Below, one piece after another: positions 1 through 9,645 of a DNA stretch of 64,000 bases. The first letter of the stretch is position 1; each line of letters opens with the position of its first letter. Below the pieces are notes generated by a model. That model was not told where the DNA came from, did no database searches, and saw nothing but the letters and a program-made list of their open reading frames with translations. The translations under genes were made by a program, and so were the position numbers. The DNA is from Panulirus ornatus (Eukaryota > Arthropoda > Malacostraca > Decapoda > Palinuridae): contig NC_092262.1 of assembly GCF_036320965.1 (NCBI RefSeq), positions 10,658,572 through 10,722,571 of the forward strand, written 5' to 3'.

Positions 1-120
1 GCTTCGGCTACGGTGAGGTGGTGTGGTGTGGTGTGGTAGGAGGCGTGGGTGAGCATCAAGAACACGTATAATAACTCATCGGCTCTGTCACGGACAAGAT
101 GTGGAGGGCAGCCAGGCGCC

Positions 121-1018
<898 letters not shown>

Positions 1019-1359
1019 GAAGTCGTTTCCCTGTAGCTGCGGTAGTACTGAAGTCGTTTCCCTGTAGCTGCGGGTGTTCTGAAGTCGTTTCCCTGTAGCT
1101 GCGGTAGTACTGAAGTCGTTTCCCTGTAGCTGCGGGTGTTCTGAAGTCGTTTCCCTGTAGCTGCGGTAGTACTGAAGTCGTTTCCCTGTAGCTGCGGGTG
1201 TTCTGAAGTCGTTTCCCTGTAGCTGCGGATGTTCTGAAGTCGTTTCCCTGTAGCTGCGGATGTTCTGAAGTCGTTTCCCTGTAGCTGCGGTAGTACTGAA
1301 GTCGTTTCCCTGTAGCTGCGGATGTTCTGAAGTCGTTTCCCTATAGCTACGTAATAGCC
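1019..1359. repeat. 31-bp minisatellite, 11 copies
   Basis: The unit starts GAAGTCGTTTCCCTGTAGCT and recurs every 31 bases from 1019 to 1329. Two variants, ending in TAGTACT or in GTGTTCT/ATGTTCT, alternate in the first half. The last copy is diverged (CTATAGCTAC). A 236-residue minus-strand open frame crosses the array but is made of its repeat. Confidence 0.95.
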
Positions 1360-1746
1360 ATTCCTCACATGTTGACGTCTGACACTTACAACCCCCTCTG
1401 CCATACTGAAGGTCATGTCCCCTGGCCTTCCAGTAGTGCCACCTCCTCCTCCTCCTGCCGTAGGCGCTGACGCAGGAGGTGGTTGGTGGCTGGCGTCATC
1501 CGTTCCACCGCCAGCTGGAGCAGCAACTGGCATAGGGCCAGCTGTGGTTGTCTCAGTGTATCGTGTGTCGCGGCCGACACAACCAGTGGATCCGTGTTGA
1601 CAACTCCTGTCGCGTGAGGACAATTTTGTTAAATGTGTTGTAATGTGAGAGAGACAGACAGACAGACAGGTTGTGGAAGGCTGTCGCTCAGAGGAACTTT
1701 AAACCGCCGATGGAAGGTTTTAGATCCATTTATTTATCCACGATCC
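1360..1746. other. Unique sequence without a gene
   Basis: Contains a short CTC run at 1441-1455 and a CpG-containing stretch near 1560-1620. Neither an exon nor a known repeat was recognised. Confidence 0.55.
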
Positions 1747-1935
1747 CTCCATGGTGTAGAGGTTAGGCGTGTTTCCTGGCCGTGACGCATTCACGGGCTG
1801 GTCCAGGGTATGGGTTCGAATCCTAGTTGAGGCAGTCTTGTCCACAGTCAACCCAACTGTTCGTCCGTCCCCTAGGGTTAGGTCGATTAAATGAATACCT
1901 ATCGCAGGCCAGAATACATATGCATATAATTTCAT
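1747..1935 (+). mobile_element. tRNA-derived SINE, copy 1
   Basis: An A-box-like TGGTGTAGAGG lies at 1752-1762 and a perfect B box GGTTCGAATCC at 1813-1823. The 50-base spacing fits an RNA polymerase III promoter with a long variable region. A body containing TCCACAGTCAACCCAACTGT follows, then an AT-rich tail. The same body follows the B box in the copies at 2.7 kb and 26.1 kb. No tRNA acceptor stem closes around the boxes, so this is a SINE head rather than a tRNA gene. Confidence 0.75.
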
Positions 1936-1944
1936 TCTTCTATC

Positions 1945-2060
1945 CGTACCTGTTTGCCATTTCCCGCTTTAGCGAGGTAGCGCCAGGAGCGGACGAAGAA
2001 AAGGCCTCTGTTGGCTGCTCACGTTCCACTCACAAGGTGTCGAGTGTATAATAATGTCCG
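1945..2060 (-). mobile_element. Fragment related to the TA-bracketed repeat family 2
   Basis: GCCATTTCCCGCTTTAGCGA at 1957-1976 matches the 3' module of the family-2 repeats found at 16, 22, 44, 50 and 56 kb. It then diverges into GCGCCAGGAGCGGACGAAGA. It abuts the SINE tail, so the two may form one composite element. Confidence 0.5.
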
Positions 2061-2380
2061 GAAATACATGGGCTGTGTTGTTAACACGTCCCACACCACT
2101 AGAAAAAGGTAATCCTCTTACCCTTGGCCTCATTGTATGGTTTCTGTGGGTCACAATAGGTTTTTTTTTTTTTTTTTTTTTTTTTGTATACATTACATAT
2201 GACCTTCAGTCTTTGTGTATGTGTGTTGTTCTATCTCTCCCGTCTTGTCTGAGTGTATTGTGTAGGGAAGGACACCCCATCATTTTATACTTCGTCCTCA
2301 TAGATGTAGCATTTGCTACAACCTGTTGTAAAGCATCTACGTCTGCATTTCATAGTTTTCTTCACTCAGTGTATTCCGTT
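2061..2380. other. Unique sequence with a poly-T tract
   Basis: A run of 25 T occupies 2161-2185. Otherwise no feature; the 126-residue plus-strand frame here is mostly translated poly-T and low-complexity sequence. Confidence 0.6.
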
Positions 2381-2590
2381 CGTCTGCCACTCTGTGTAAG
2401 ATTATTTATTCTCTTCGTCTGCCACTCTATGTAAGATTATCTATTCTCTTCGTCTGCCACTCTATGTAAGATTATCTATTCTCTTCGTCTGCCACTCTGT
2501 GTAAGATTATCTATTCTCTTCGTCTGCCACTCTGTGTAAGATTATCTATTCATTTCGTCTGCCACTCTGTGTAAGATTGTTAACCTACCA
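2381..2590. repeat. 35-bp minisatellite, 6 copies
   Basis: CGTCTGCCACTCTGTGTAAG recurs at 2381, 2416, 2451, 2486, 2521 and 2556, an exact 35-base period with few substitutions. Confidence 0.95.
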
Positions 2591-2679
2591 CGTCTCAAAG
2601 AGTTTCGTAACATCTTGGTATGGTCTGTTGACTGCTCCATCTCTGAAGGCTTGGAGAGGCTTGTTCCTAGTGGACATGT

Positions 2680-2815
2680 ATCAGACGGTGGTGAAGACCG
2701 TGACGCTTTGACGGGGCTGCCCAGGGTCGAGCGCATGGGTTCGAATCTTGGCCGCGGCCGTCGGTCCACAGTCTGCCCAGCTGTTCATCCATCCTAAGCT
2801 CGATCCAATGGGTTG
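2680..2815 (+). mobile_element. tRNA-derived SINE, copy 2
   Basis: B box GGTTCGAATCT lies at 2738-2748. The downstream body (GTCCACAGTCTGCCCAGCTG, then TTCATCC) matches the copies at 1.8 kb and 26.1 kb. The A-box region near 2688 is degenerate. A tail of only about 25 bases follows. Confidence 0.65.
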
Positions 2816-3012
2816 GCCATGATCGACCTTGTATCAGAGCAACACTGCAGTGTGCTCTGCTCTCTTATTAATGTTACGTTGATTCAGTCCTTATCTTCAG
2901 TCAGTATGTTCACGTATGAATGCAGGCCGTGTCACAAGTCGTGCATGATGTGGTGTGGTCATGAAGAGCATTGTGTGAGGGTGATTACTATCTCACTTGT
3001 CCCGTCTCTCTT

Positions 3013-3061
<49 letters not shown>

Positions 3062-3132
3062 GGGAGGGGTGTCGGGGGGTAGGTAGGTGGCGAATTTAAC
3101 CCAGCGTGGCTGTAACGCAAGTTATCTAACCA
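2816..3132. repeat. Unique sequence with a (GT)23 microsatellite
   Basis: (GT)n fills 3015-3060. The flanks show no gene. Confidence 0.9.
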
Positions 3133-3216
3133 CAATTCTTGTCTCTTCTGCAGGTAAGAGCATGGCGGCGGGTTCTACCACCACACACACACACTGCTAA
3201 GCCCCCAGCACCGTAA
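3133..3216 (+). other. Close pair of splice-like signals
   Basis: A pyrimidine-rich tract ending TTGTCTCTTCTGCAG finishes at about 3153. It looks like a 3' splice site and is followed directly by GTAAGAG, a donor-like sequence. A second donor-like CC|GTAAGT lies at about 3211. The 57 bases between hold ATGGCGGCGGG and an early stop, so any exon would be non-coding or spurious. Confidence 0.25.
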
Positions 3217-3376
3217 GTACCCATGGCTATGCCTACCTCCTCTCCGCCACAGCTGCCCGCTCTGTGCTGCCGTACTCCGCCACAGCTGCCCGCTCTGTGC
3301 TGCCGTAACGACGACCAAGTACCACACACACACACACCAGCTAATATGGTTATGAACGCAAGGATGTACGTAGAGA

Positions 3377-3378
<2 letters not shown>

Positions 3379-3465
<87 letters not shown>

Positions 3466-3486
3466 GGTGATCCAAGACAGGAAAAA

Positions 3487-3515
<29 letters not shown>
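3379..3515. repeat. (CT)n and (GT)n microsatellites
   Basis: (CT)42 spans 3379-3463 and, after 23 bases, (TG)14 spans 3487-3515. Confidence 0.97.
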
Positions 3516-3517
<2 letters not shown>

Positions 3518-3615
3518 ATAAAATGAGACGAACTGAAGTTTTAAACACACACAGATGAGGAGATACACATTGCAGGGTACTTCAGCCCTCCTCCTGGCTT
3601 TATCTGTATATAGTC

Positions 3616-4289
3616 TACATGGTTTAATGGTTATATGTAGCAGTCATTGTATGTATAATATACATGGTTTAATGGTTATGTACAGCAGTCATTGTATGTA
3701 TAATATACGTGGTTTAATGGTTATATGTAGCAGTCATTGTATGTATAATATACATGGTTTAATGGTTATGTACAACAGTCATTGTATGTATAATATACGT
3801 GGTTTAATGGTTATATGTAGCAGTCATTGTATGTATAATATACATGGTTTAATGGTTATGTACAGCAGTCATTGTATGTATAGTATACATGGTTTAATGG
3901 TTATGTACAGCAGTCATTGTATGTATAGTTTACATGGTTTAATGGTTATGTATAGCAGTCATTGTATGTATAGTCTACATGGTTTAATGGTTATGTACAG
4001 CAGTCATTGTATGTATAGTATACATGGCTTAATGGTTTGTGTAGCAGTCATTGTATGTATAAAATACGTGCTTTAATGGTTATTTACAGCAGTCATTGTA
4101 TGTATAGTCTACATGGTTTAATGGTTATGTATAGCAGTCATTGTATGTATAGTCTACATGGTTTAATGGTTATGTATAGCAGTCATTGTATGTATAGTCT
4201 ACATGGTTTAATGGTTATGTATAGCAGTCATTGTATGTATAGTCTACATGGTTTAATGGTTATGTGTAGCATTTATGGTTTAACCTGCG
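3616..4289 (+). repeat. 45-bp minisatellite, 15 copies
   Basis: Units beginning TACATGGTTTAATGGTTATG start every 45 bases from 3616 to 4021. One 44-base unit (4021 to 4065) is followed by four more regular ones. Between 3661 and 3885 an A-type unit (TACATGG, TGTACAGCAG) alternates with a B-type unit (TACGTGG, TATGTAGCAG), giving a 90-base dimer. Because 45 is a multiple of 3, the plus strand stays open as a 15-residue repeat until the 44-base copy shifts the frame. Confidence 0.95.
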
Positions 4290-4320
4290 TACGGCATGCG
4301 GGGTTTAAGTGCTGTTTTGA

Positions 4321-4440
4321 GCGTGACGGTACGACCCTCAAGCAATAAGGATATAACCCTTGAGGAGGAGGGTACGACTTGTGATTTTAAGACGGTACGA
4401 CCCTGTGTTGGGTCGTAAAGCCACACACGTCAACCAGTCT
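4321..4440 (+). repeat. Degenerate outlier units of the 21-bp dispersed repeat
   Basis: GACGGTACGACCCTCAAG at about 4325 and GACGGTACGACCCTGTGT at about 4391 are isolated matches to the 21-bp unit arrayed at 4864 and elsewhere. Confidence 0.6.
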
Positions 4441-4499
4441 ACCATCCACGCTGTGTGGTAGAAGACACGTCCGGAGGGGATGTCTGAACCAGCCTGGTG

Positions 4500-4640
4500 T
4501 ATGTGTGTGTGTGTGTGTGTGTGTTGGTGGGGTGTGGAGGGGGTGTTATTCTTACCTGTGTCAGTGGGGTTGGCAGCGCCCGGCGTCAGCAGGTGAGGAA
4601 TGCTTGGCCCAGGTCTTGGCACAGCCCCTCCGCCCCCTCC

Positions 4641-4696
<56 letters not shown>

Positions 4697-4843
4697 CACT
4701 GGTGTATAATCCCACTCGCCACGCAACATTTTGCTCTTTTTTTAGGGGGGCATTTTCTCAAACTATATTTCTTTTTCCCTTGCCCTGTTCTGCGGCGTGC
4801 ACCCTGTGACCCGATATACACCGTGTGTGTGTGTGTGTGTGTT
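4500..4843. repeat. Cluster of GT, CT and CA microsatellites
   Basis: (GT)n at 4500-4524, (CT)n at 4640-4662 running into (CA)n to 4695, and (GT)n at 4821-4842, with unique sequence between. The overlapping open frames are all translated microsatellite. Confidence 0.93.
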
Positions 4844-4863
4844 TATGTTCGTGCAGCCTCTAG

Positions 4864-5105
4864 CACGACAGTGCGATCCTTGAACACGACGGTACGATCC
4901 TTGAGCACGACGGTACGACCTTTGAACACGACGGTACGACCCTTGAGCACGACGGTACGACCCTTGAGCACGACGCTGCGATCCTTGAGATAGACGGTAT
5001 GACCCTTGGAGGCATGATGCCCTGCCCTTTGACCTGACCCTGTAAGGGACTGGGGTTAGAGGTCAGGCCGTCTTGGGAGCCGTACCGTCGTGTTCGTTAA
5101 GCCAG
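4864..5105 (+). repeat. 21-bp array with an inverted half: dispersed foldback-like locus 1
   Basis: Seven 21-base units beginning CACGACGGTACG start at 4864, 4885, 4906, 4927, 4948, 4969 and 4990. The array leads into CCCTTTGACCTGACCC at about 5025, a short centre, then GGTTAGAGGTCAGGCC and, at about 5083, GCCGTACCGTCGTG. The second half is an imperfect reverse complement of the first. Related loci lie at 14.8, 20.2, 21.2, 23.7 and 59.9 kb. Confidence 0.8.
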
Positions 5106-5121
5106 GGTTCCTGATGCCTCA

Positions 5122-5377
5122 GTGTGGTGGAGGACGGGGCTGTACTGTGGTAGGTGTGGTGGAGGACGGGGCTGTACTGTTGTAGGTGTGGCGGAGGACG
5201 GGGCTGTACTGTGGTAGGTGTGGCGGAGGATGGGGCTGTACTGTGGTAGGTGTGGCGGAGGACGGGGCTGTACTGTGGTAGGTGTGGCGGAGGACGGGGC
5301 TGTACTGTGGTAGGTGTGGCGGAGGACGGGGCTGTACTGTGGTCGGTGTGGCGGAGGACGGGGCTGTACTGTGGTAG
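5122..5377. repeat. 32-bp minisatellite, 8 copies
   Basis: GTGTGGCGGAGGACGGGGCT recurs at 5122, 5154, 5186 and every 32 bases onward. Because 32 is not a multiple of 3, the array stays open in all three minus frames as interlocking Pro/Ser/Thr repeats. Confidence 0.95.
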
Positions 5378-5869
5378 GTTGGACGTGGCCAAGGACGCTT
5401 GAGTTTAGCCACTGAGAGGGTATACAGAGGCGTGGGCTGTCCTCGTGTGTGTGTGTGTGTGTGTGTGTGAGTTTCATTGGGATAGGTAGACGGGTGGATG
5501 AGCCAGTGGGATGGGGATAGAGGACTGAGGGGAGGGATAGGTAGACGGGTGGAGTTTAAAGTGTATAGCAGCACGCGCGCGCGCGCGGGCGCGACACAGA
5601 GTTCAGTATAGGGCACGTGCAGTGTACCACGTGGCGATACGTGAGGGACAACTTGGGCACGTGTTGGTGGGGCGGCGTTGGTCACCAGCCGCCGTGGCCA
5701 GAGAGTCAGCGGCGTACGGACGGTGACCTGGTGACCTTGAACTTGAGCCGAACACCCCCCCCCCACATTCTTCCCACATACCCCCCACACCTCTCTCTCC
5801 CCCCACACACACTCCACTTTTTTTTTTACTCCTTACGCAGGAATGTAAATAGCCCACTGCTTGACCCCC

Positions 5870-5872
<3 letters not shown>
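5378..5872. repeat. Unique sequence with GT and CG tracts
   Basis: (GT)n at 5445-5469 and an alternating C/G tract at 5571-5593, a possible Z-DNA former. C runs lie at 5754-5763. No exon was recognised. Confidence 0.7.

Positions 5873-5948
<76 letters not shown>
5873..5948. repeat. (CT)n microsatellite
   Basis: About 37 uninterrupted CT units. Confidence 0.98.
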
Positions 5949-5950
<2 letters not shown>

Positions 5951-6269
5951 CTCACTGGTCACACCTCGTACAAGGCTCGCACCGTCGTACAGACGTATGA
6001 CCTCCCGCGCCATCGTATATCAACTGTTCGGCGGGAAACGTTCCACCTTCACCTGTCGTGGGTGTTGATGGGGCGGTGGAGGGGAGAGAGAGAGAGAGGG
6101 GGGGATGGGGGCATTCAAGTGGGTGGGGGTGCTGGTGTAGGGGTTGGGGTGGGTGGGGAGATGTAGGGTGTAGGCCTAAGACACGTGGCAGGGGAGGAAA
6201 GTGAGTCAAGGACGTGTTGGGGGAGACAAGCCCTGATGTTCGTGGTCTTCTGCTGTACCAGTTTAGGGG

Positions 6270-6470
6270 CCCACATGTAACCCTCCTGTATTGACGTGCT
6301 GTACCCACTGTAAGCTCTGTACTTGGCTCCACTTACGGCCCACATGTAACCCTCCTGTATTGACGTGCTGTACCCACTGTAAGCTCTGTACTTGGCTCCA
6401 CTTACGGCCCACATGTAACCCTCCTGTATTGACGTGCTGTACCCCACCGTACTCTCTCTGGCTCCACTTA
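6270..6470. repeat. 69-bp tandem repeat, about 3 copies
   Basis: CCCACATGTAACCCTCCTGT starts at 6270, 6339 and 6408. The third copy decays after about 45 bases. The 69-base period keeps several frames open. Confidence 0.92.
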
Positions 6471-6837
6471 CCCCCTCCTCTCCTAACTAGCTATGTGCCA
6501 TCACCCACGCTGTCACAAAAATGCTTTGTCTATACAGAGAATAAAGTTTTTTTTTTTTTTTCAGACTCAAAGCTACTGGCCAGCCCTGCCCCCCCAATTG
6601 CTTATGTGCCTTTATTGTTATCAACACTTTACTGGATTAATAATAGCCAGACGGTGTGACACTGACGCAGTGAAGACAATAAAGGGGGAGAGAGGGTGTG
6701 TGTGTGTGTGTGTGTGTGCTGATTATTATAAATGGTGTTCACTGTTGTTGGGATGGGGCTCTGTGTGTCGGAAAGGCTTTTAGCCCGGGTAATGACCCAA
6801 CTTTGTAACAGTTTTATGTAATGATTATTTGCAACGC
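6471..6837. other. Unique sequence with a poly-T and a GT tract
   Basis: A run of about 15 T lies near 6548 and (GT)n at 6696-6718. AATAAA occurs at 6540 and again at 6680. Without a neighbouring coding region these cannot be called polyadenylation signals. Confidence 0.5.
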
Positions 6838-6912
6838 CTCCCCCCTCCCTCCCCTCCTTCCCTCCCTCCCTCCTTCCTTCCCTCCTTCCCTCCCTCCTTC
6901 CTTCCCTCCCCC
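6838..6912. repeat. Pure pyrimidine CCCTCCCTCCTT-type tract
   Basis: Seventy-five bases of C and T only, in imperfect CCCTCCTTCC units. Mirror-like pyrimidine tracts of this kind can form triplex DNA. Confidence 0.9.
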
Positions 6913-7059
6913 TTTACTGGGTCGTGACAAAGAGCCTTTGTGACGGGTGTAATCCTTTTTTGCGCCAACGCTCACGGGGGTTCGAAACATTGGCCGGGGC
7001 GATTAACTCGCCGGCGATCGCGGCAAAGATCAGGTATAGCTGGGGATGGGCCCGGTGAG

Positions 7060-7125
7060 GCTGTAACGCCGAACTGCATCTAGGGGAAGAGGGATCTCTG
7101 GTGGCCGGAGAGTTGACGGTGGCGG
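7060..7125 (+). repeat. Segment shared with 31.9 kb
   Basis: GCCGAACTGCA, then AGGGATCTCTGG and TGACGGTGGCG, occur here in the same order and spacing as at 31893-31950, with substitutions between. It looks like a fragment of a dispersed repeat of unknown type. The surrounding 6913-7277 holds no gene. Confidence 0.55.
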
Positions 7126-7277
7126 GCCACTAAGGGGCAGAGAAGCGCGATAGACGCCTTGTGGGAGTGTGTCATGAAGAGGGAGGACCATTGTGTTCTG
7201 TGCCTCATGATAAGTGGGATACAGAGGGAAAGAGTATGACGGGATGTGCACCTTTCTCGTGCTCCATGTTGGGTGGA

Positions 7278-7438
7278 GGTGTGTGTGTGTGTGTGTGTAG
7301 CGACCTCTGTGTACGGTGGTGAGGGAGGGTGTTCTACCCTCGTGGGGCTCCTCCTCCTCCTGCGATCTTTCCGAGTGTCGGTACGACGTGTGTGTGCGTC
7401 AGGGATAGAGTTTAAACACTCCGGGTGTCTCCCAGCAC

Positions 7439-7480
<42 letters not shown>

Positions 7481-7494
7481 CGTGTCTGTATTCT

Positions 7495-7563
<69 letters not shown>
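7278..7563. repeat. (GT)n and (CA)n tracts, the last two facing each other
   Basis: A short (GT)n lies at 7278-7297. (GT)20 at 7440-7479 and (CA)33 at 7498-7563 are reverse complements separated by 18 bases, so the strand can fold into a long hairpin. Confidence 0.95.
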
Positions 7564-7566
<3 letters not shown>

Positions 7567-7785
7567 AGCCTCACCCAAGTGTGTGGGTGAGGGTGGAGGC
7601 GTCGTCGCTCTACCGGTCGTTGACCTGTCGAAGCCAACGGGGGGGAGAGGGGGGGGGGGGTTGTAGGTGGTAGGTTTCCAAGGCGTACAGCCACCACATG
7701 GTATTACTACCACCAGCTCAGTTCATCATCATCATCAACCACACCCCGGTCAGCCAGTAACGCCATCACCTGCACCTCTACCTTG
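7564..7785. other. Unique sequence, G-run rich
   Basis: Contains GGGGGGAGAGGGGGGGGGGG near 7640-7660 and a short CAT/ATC run near 7725. No gene was seen. Confidence 0.55.
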
Positions 7786-8095
7786 CTCCCAGGTACTGGG
7801 CACCTAGTGTTACCTAGCCTGGTACCCAGCACCTAGTGTTACTAGCCATGGTACCCAGCACCTAGTGTTACCAGCCTGGTACCCAGCACCTAGTGTTACT
7901 AGCCTGGTACCCAGCACCTAGTGTTACTAGCGTGGTACCCAGTTACCAGCCATGTGATGAGCACCTAGTTCTACGAGCCAGACAGTCAGCACCTACCAGC
8001 CAGGTACCGAGCACCTCGCAATACCAGCCTGGTACCCAGCACCTAGGCCTTACCAGCTAGGCACCGAGCACTGCTAGGAGCCGGGTATCAACCAG
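7786..8095. repeat. 28-29-bp degenerate minisatellite
   Basis: CCTGGTACCCAGCACCTAGT recurs at intervals of 28-29 bases, clearly to about 7945 and increasingly decayed to about 8095. Confidence 0.85.
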
Positions 8096-8203
8096 CACCC
8101 GGCGGTGGCATGCGGTCGTCCCGCCCTAGCTTAGGTCACCCACCGCCGTGCCCACACTTTCCCTAGCCGACCCACCGGCTCTGGTATTTATATAAATCCT
8201 TCG

Positions 8204-8325
8204 TCTACATCCCACTGAGGGAGACAGTCCTTCGTCTTCGTTCCACTGAGGGAGACAATCCTTCGTCTTCATCCCACTGAGGGAGACAGTCCTTCGTCTT
8301 CGTCCAACTGAGGGAGACACGCCAC
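8204..8325. repeat. 31-bp minisatellite, 4 copies
   Basis: ACTGAGGGAGACAGTCCTTC starts at 8214, 8245, 8276 and 8307. Confidence 0.92.
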
Positions 8326-8675
8326 TGACCATGTACTTCCATTTGGCTTCCATGTGCTCGTAGGCGGTGTGAGGTAGGGGCGGTCTGGTCAAGTGGGTGC
8401 GGTGCAGAAACCAGCCCCGAGGAGGAGCAGTATATATATATATATATACCCGTGAGCGTTAACTCCCGTGGTGTGCAGTCAAGATAGTGTTATCCTGGGG
8501 TGGGGGGGGGGGGACGGTATTGTTCACACCAGGTACGTGTAAGGTGCAGGGATAGACGCACCGGTCGTGGTTGAGGGAGGAAGGGAGGGCCGGTGAATGT
8601 GAAAGCCGAGTGAGCTCGTGTATTTAGCGGTGCCACAGCAGTTTCTCCCACCAGCAGGCGAGTAGGGTGTGGAGA
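8326..8675. other. Unique sequence with a short TA tract
   Basis: (TA)9 at 8431-8448 and a G run at 8502-8513. No gene. Confidence 0.55.
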
Positions 8676-8935
8676 TGGGCAGGTATCATAGCAGGTGGCT
8701 TGTACTGGGGGAATGTTGGGGGAGGGGGAAGCTAGGTATTGCAGCAGGTAGGTTGTATAGGGGGAGGGGAGGGAGTTATTATATCAGGTAGGTTGTATAG
8801 GGGGAGAGGAGGGAGGTATTATATCTGGTTGGTTGTACGGAGAGGAAGGGAGGGAGGTTGTATGGGGGGAGGGAGAGGAGGGAGGTATTATAGCAAGAAG
8901 GTTGCACGGTGGGGAGGGGTGTAGAGGGGTATAGC
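8676..8935. repeat. Degenerate ~46-bp G-rich minisatellite
   Basis: Units of the form GGTATTATAGCAGGTAGGTT followed by a purine-rich GGGGGAGGGGAGGGAG tract repeat five or six times with many differences. Confidence 0.8.
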
Positions 8936-9489
8936 CAGCACTCGTGTGCCTGTTGCCATGTGGCACACCTCCTCCCGCCCGCTGCTGCCGGCCCTCACCT
9001 CTCCTGCAGGACCTGTGTTGGTCCCTCCTCAGCACACACACACACACATGCATCTTGCGGTTGGTCATTTGTGCCTCTGTGATTCTGTACCTGGCCTCTC
9101 TGCTCTGTGTGTGTGTGTGTGGCTCCTTCTACCCAATAATCATCAGCTGAGGTTTTAAGTAGACGTGAGGGAAGATGGTCTATTAATAAACCTCCACCAG
9201 CTGTGTCAACACCGGAGGGACAGAGTCAATATTGAGAAACGGCCGGGGTGTGGAACTCAAGGTGTGTGGAGTGTTGACGGAGACCACGTAGCCTCCCCTA
9301 CCACACACACACACACACACACACACACACCAGGAAGTGAACTGTAGCCTGGGGTATGGGAGCATACCTTCTGCTGTGTCGGCGAGGGTCATCTGGGTTC
9401 TCCCCTGACGTAGTTATCAAGGCCGACGACCTGCCTGACGGAGGAGGAGGAGGAGGAGGTTTTACGGGAGAACCACACGTTTGAGGCCT
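8936..9489. other. Unique sequence with microsatellites and one acceptor-like site
   Basis: GCCCTCACCTCTCCTGCAG ends at about 9009 and resembles a plus-strand 3' splice site, but no open exon follows clearly. (CA)n at 9032-9049, (GT)n at 9104-9121, (CA)n at 9302-9330 and (GGA)n at 9440-9459 fill the rest. Confidence 0.5.
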
Positions 9490-9645
9490 TGCATGTTGCT
9501 GGGCGTGGGCGGGTGACGGCGGTGGTGGACAGGTTGCCGGGCGTGGGCTGATAATGGTGGTGGACTGGTTACTGGGCGTGGGCAGATGACAAGAGATGGT
9601 AGACGGGTTACTGGGCGCGGGCAGATGACAGAGGTGGTGGTCGGG
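9490..9645. repeat. ~38-bp minisatellite, 4 copies
   Basis: Units starting GGTTACTGGGCGTGGGC and ending in a GATGACAG-type tract occur four times with moderate divergence. Confidence 0.82.

Noticed and set aside
1019..1359. CRISPR-like array of 31-base repeats
   Set aside because: The repeats are contiguous with no unique spacers, and the genome is clearly eukaryotic.
1747..1830. A tRNA gene at the A and B boxes
   Set aside because: The boxes fit, but no acceptor stem or anticodon arm can be folded, and the same body follows in two other copies, so it is a SINE.
5571..5593. CpG island promoter
   Set aside because: It is only a 23-base alternating CG tract without a broader CpG-rich region or transcription start signals.
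6540..6545. AATAAA polyadenylation signal
   Set aside because: Single hexamers are expected by chance, and no coding exon lies upstream.
9008..9150. Exon after the acceptor-like CTCACCTCTCCTGCAG
   Set aside because: The following sequence quickly enters (CA)n and has no donor or recognised coding content.
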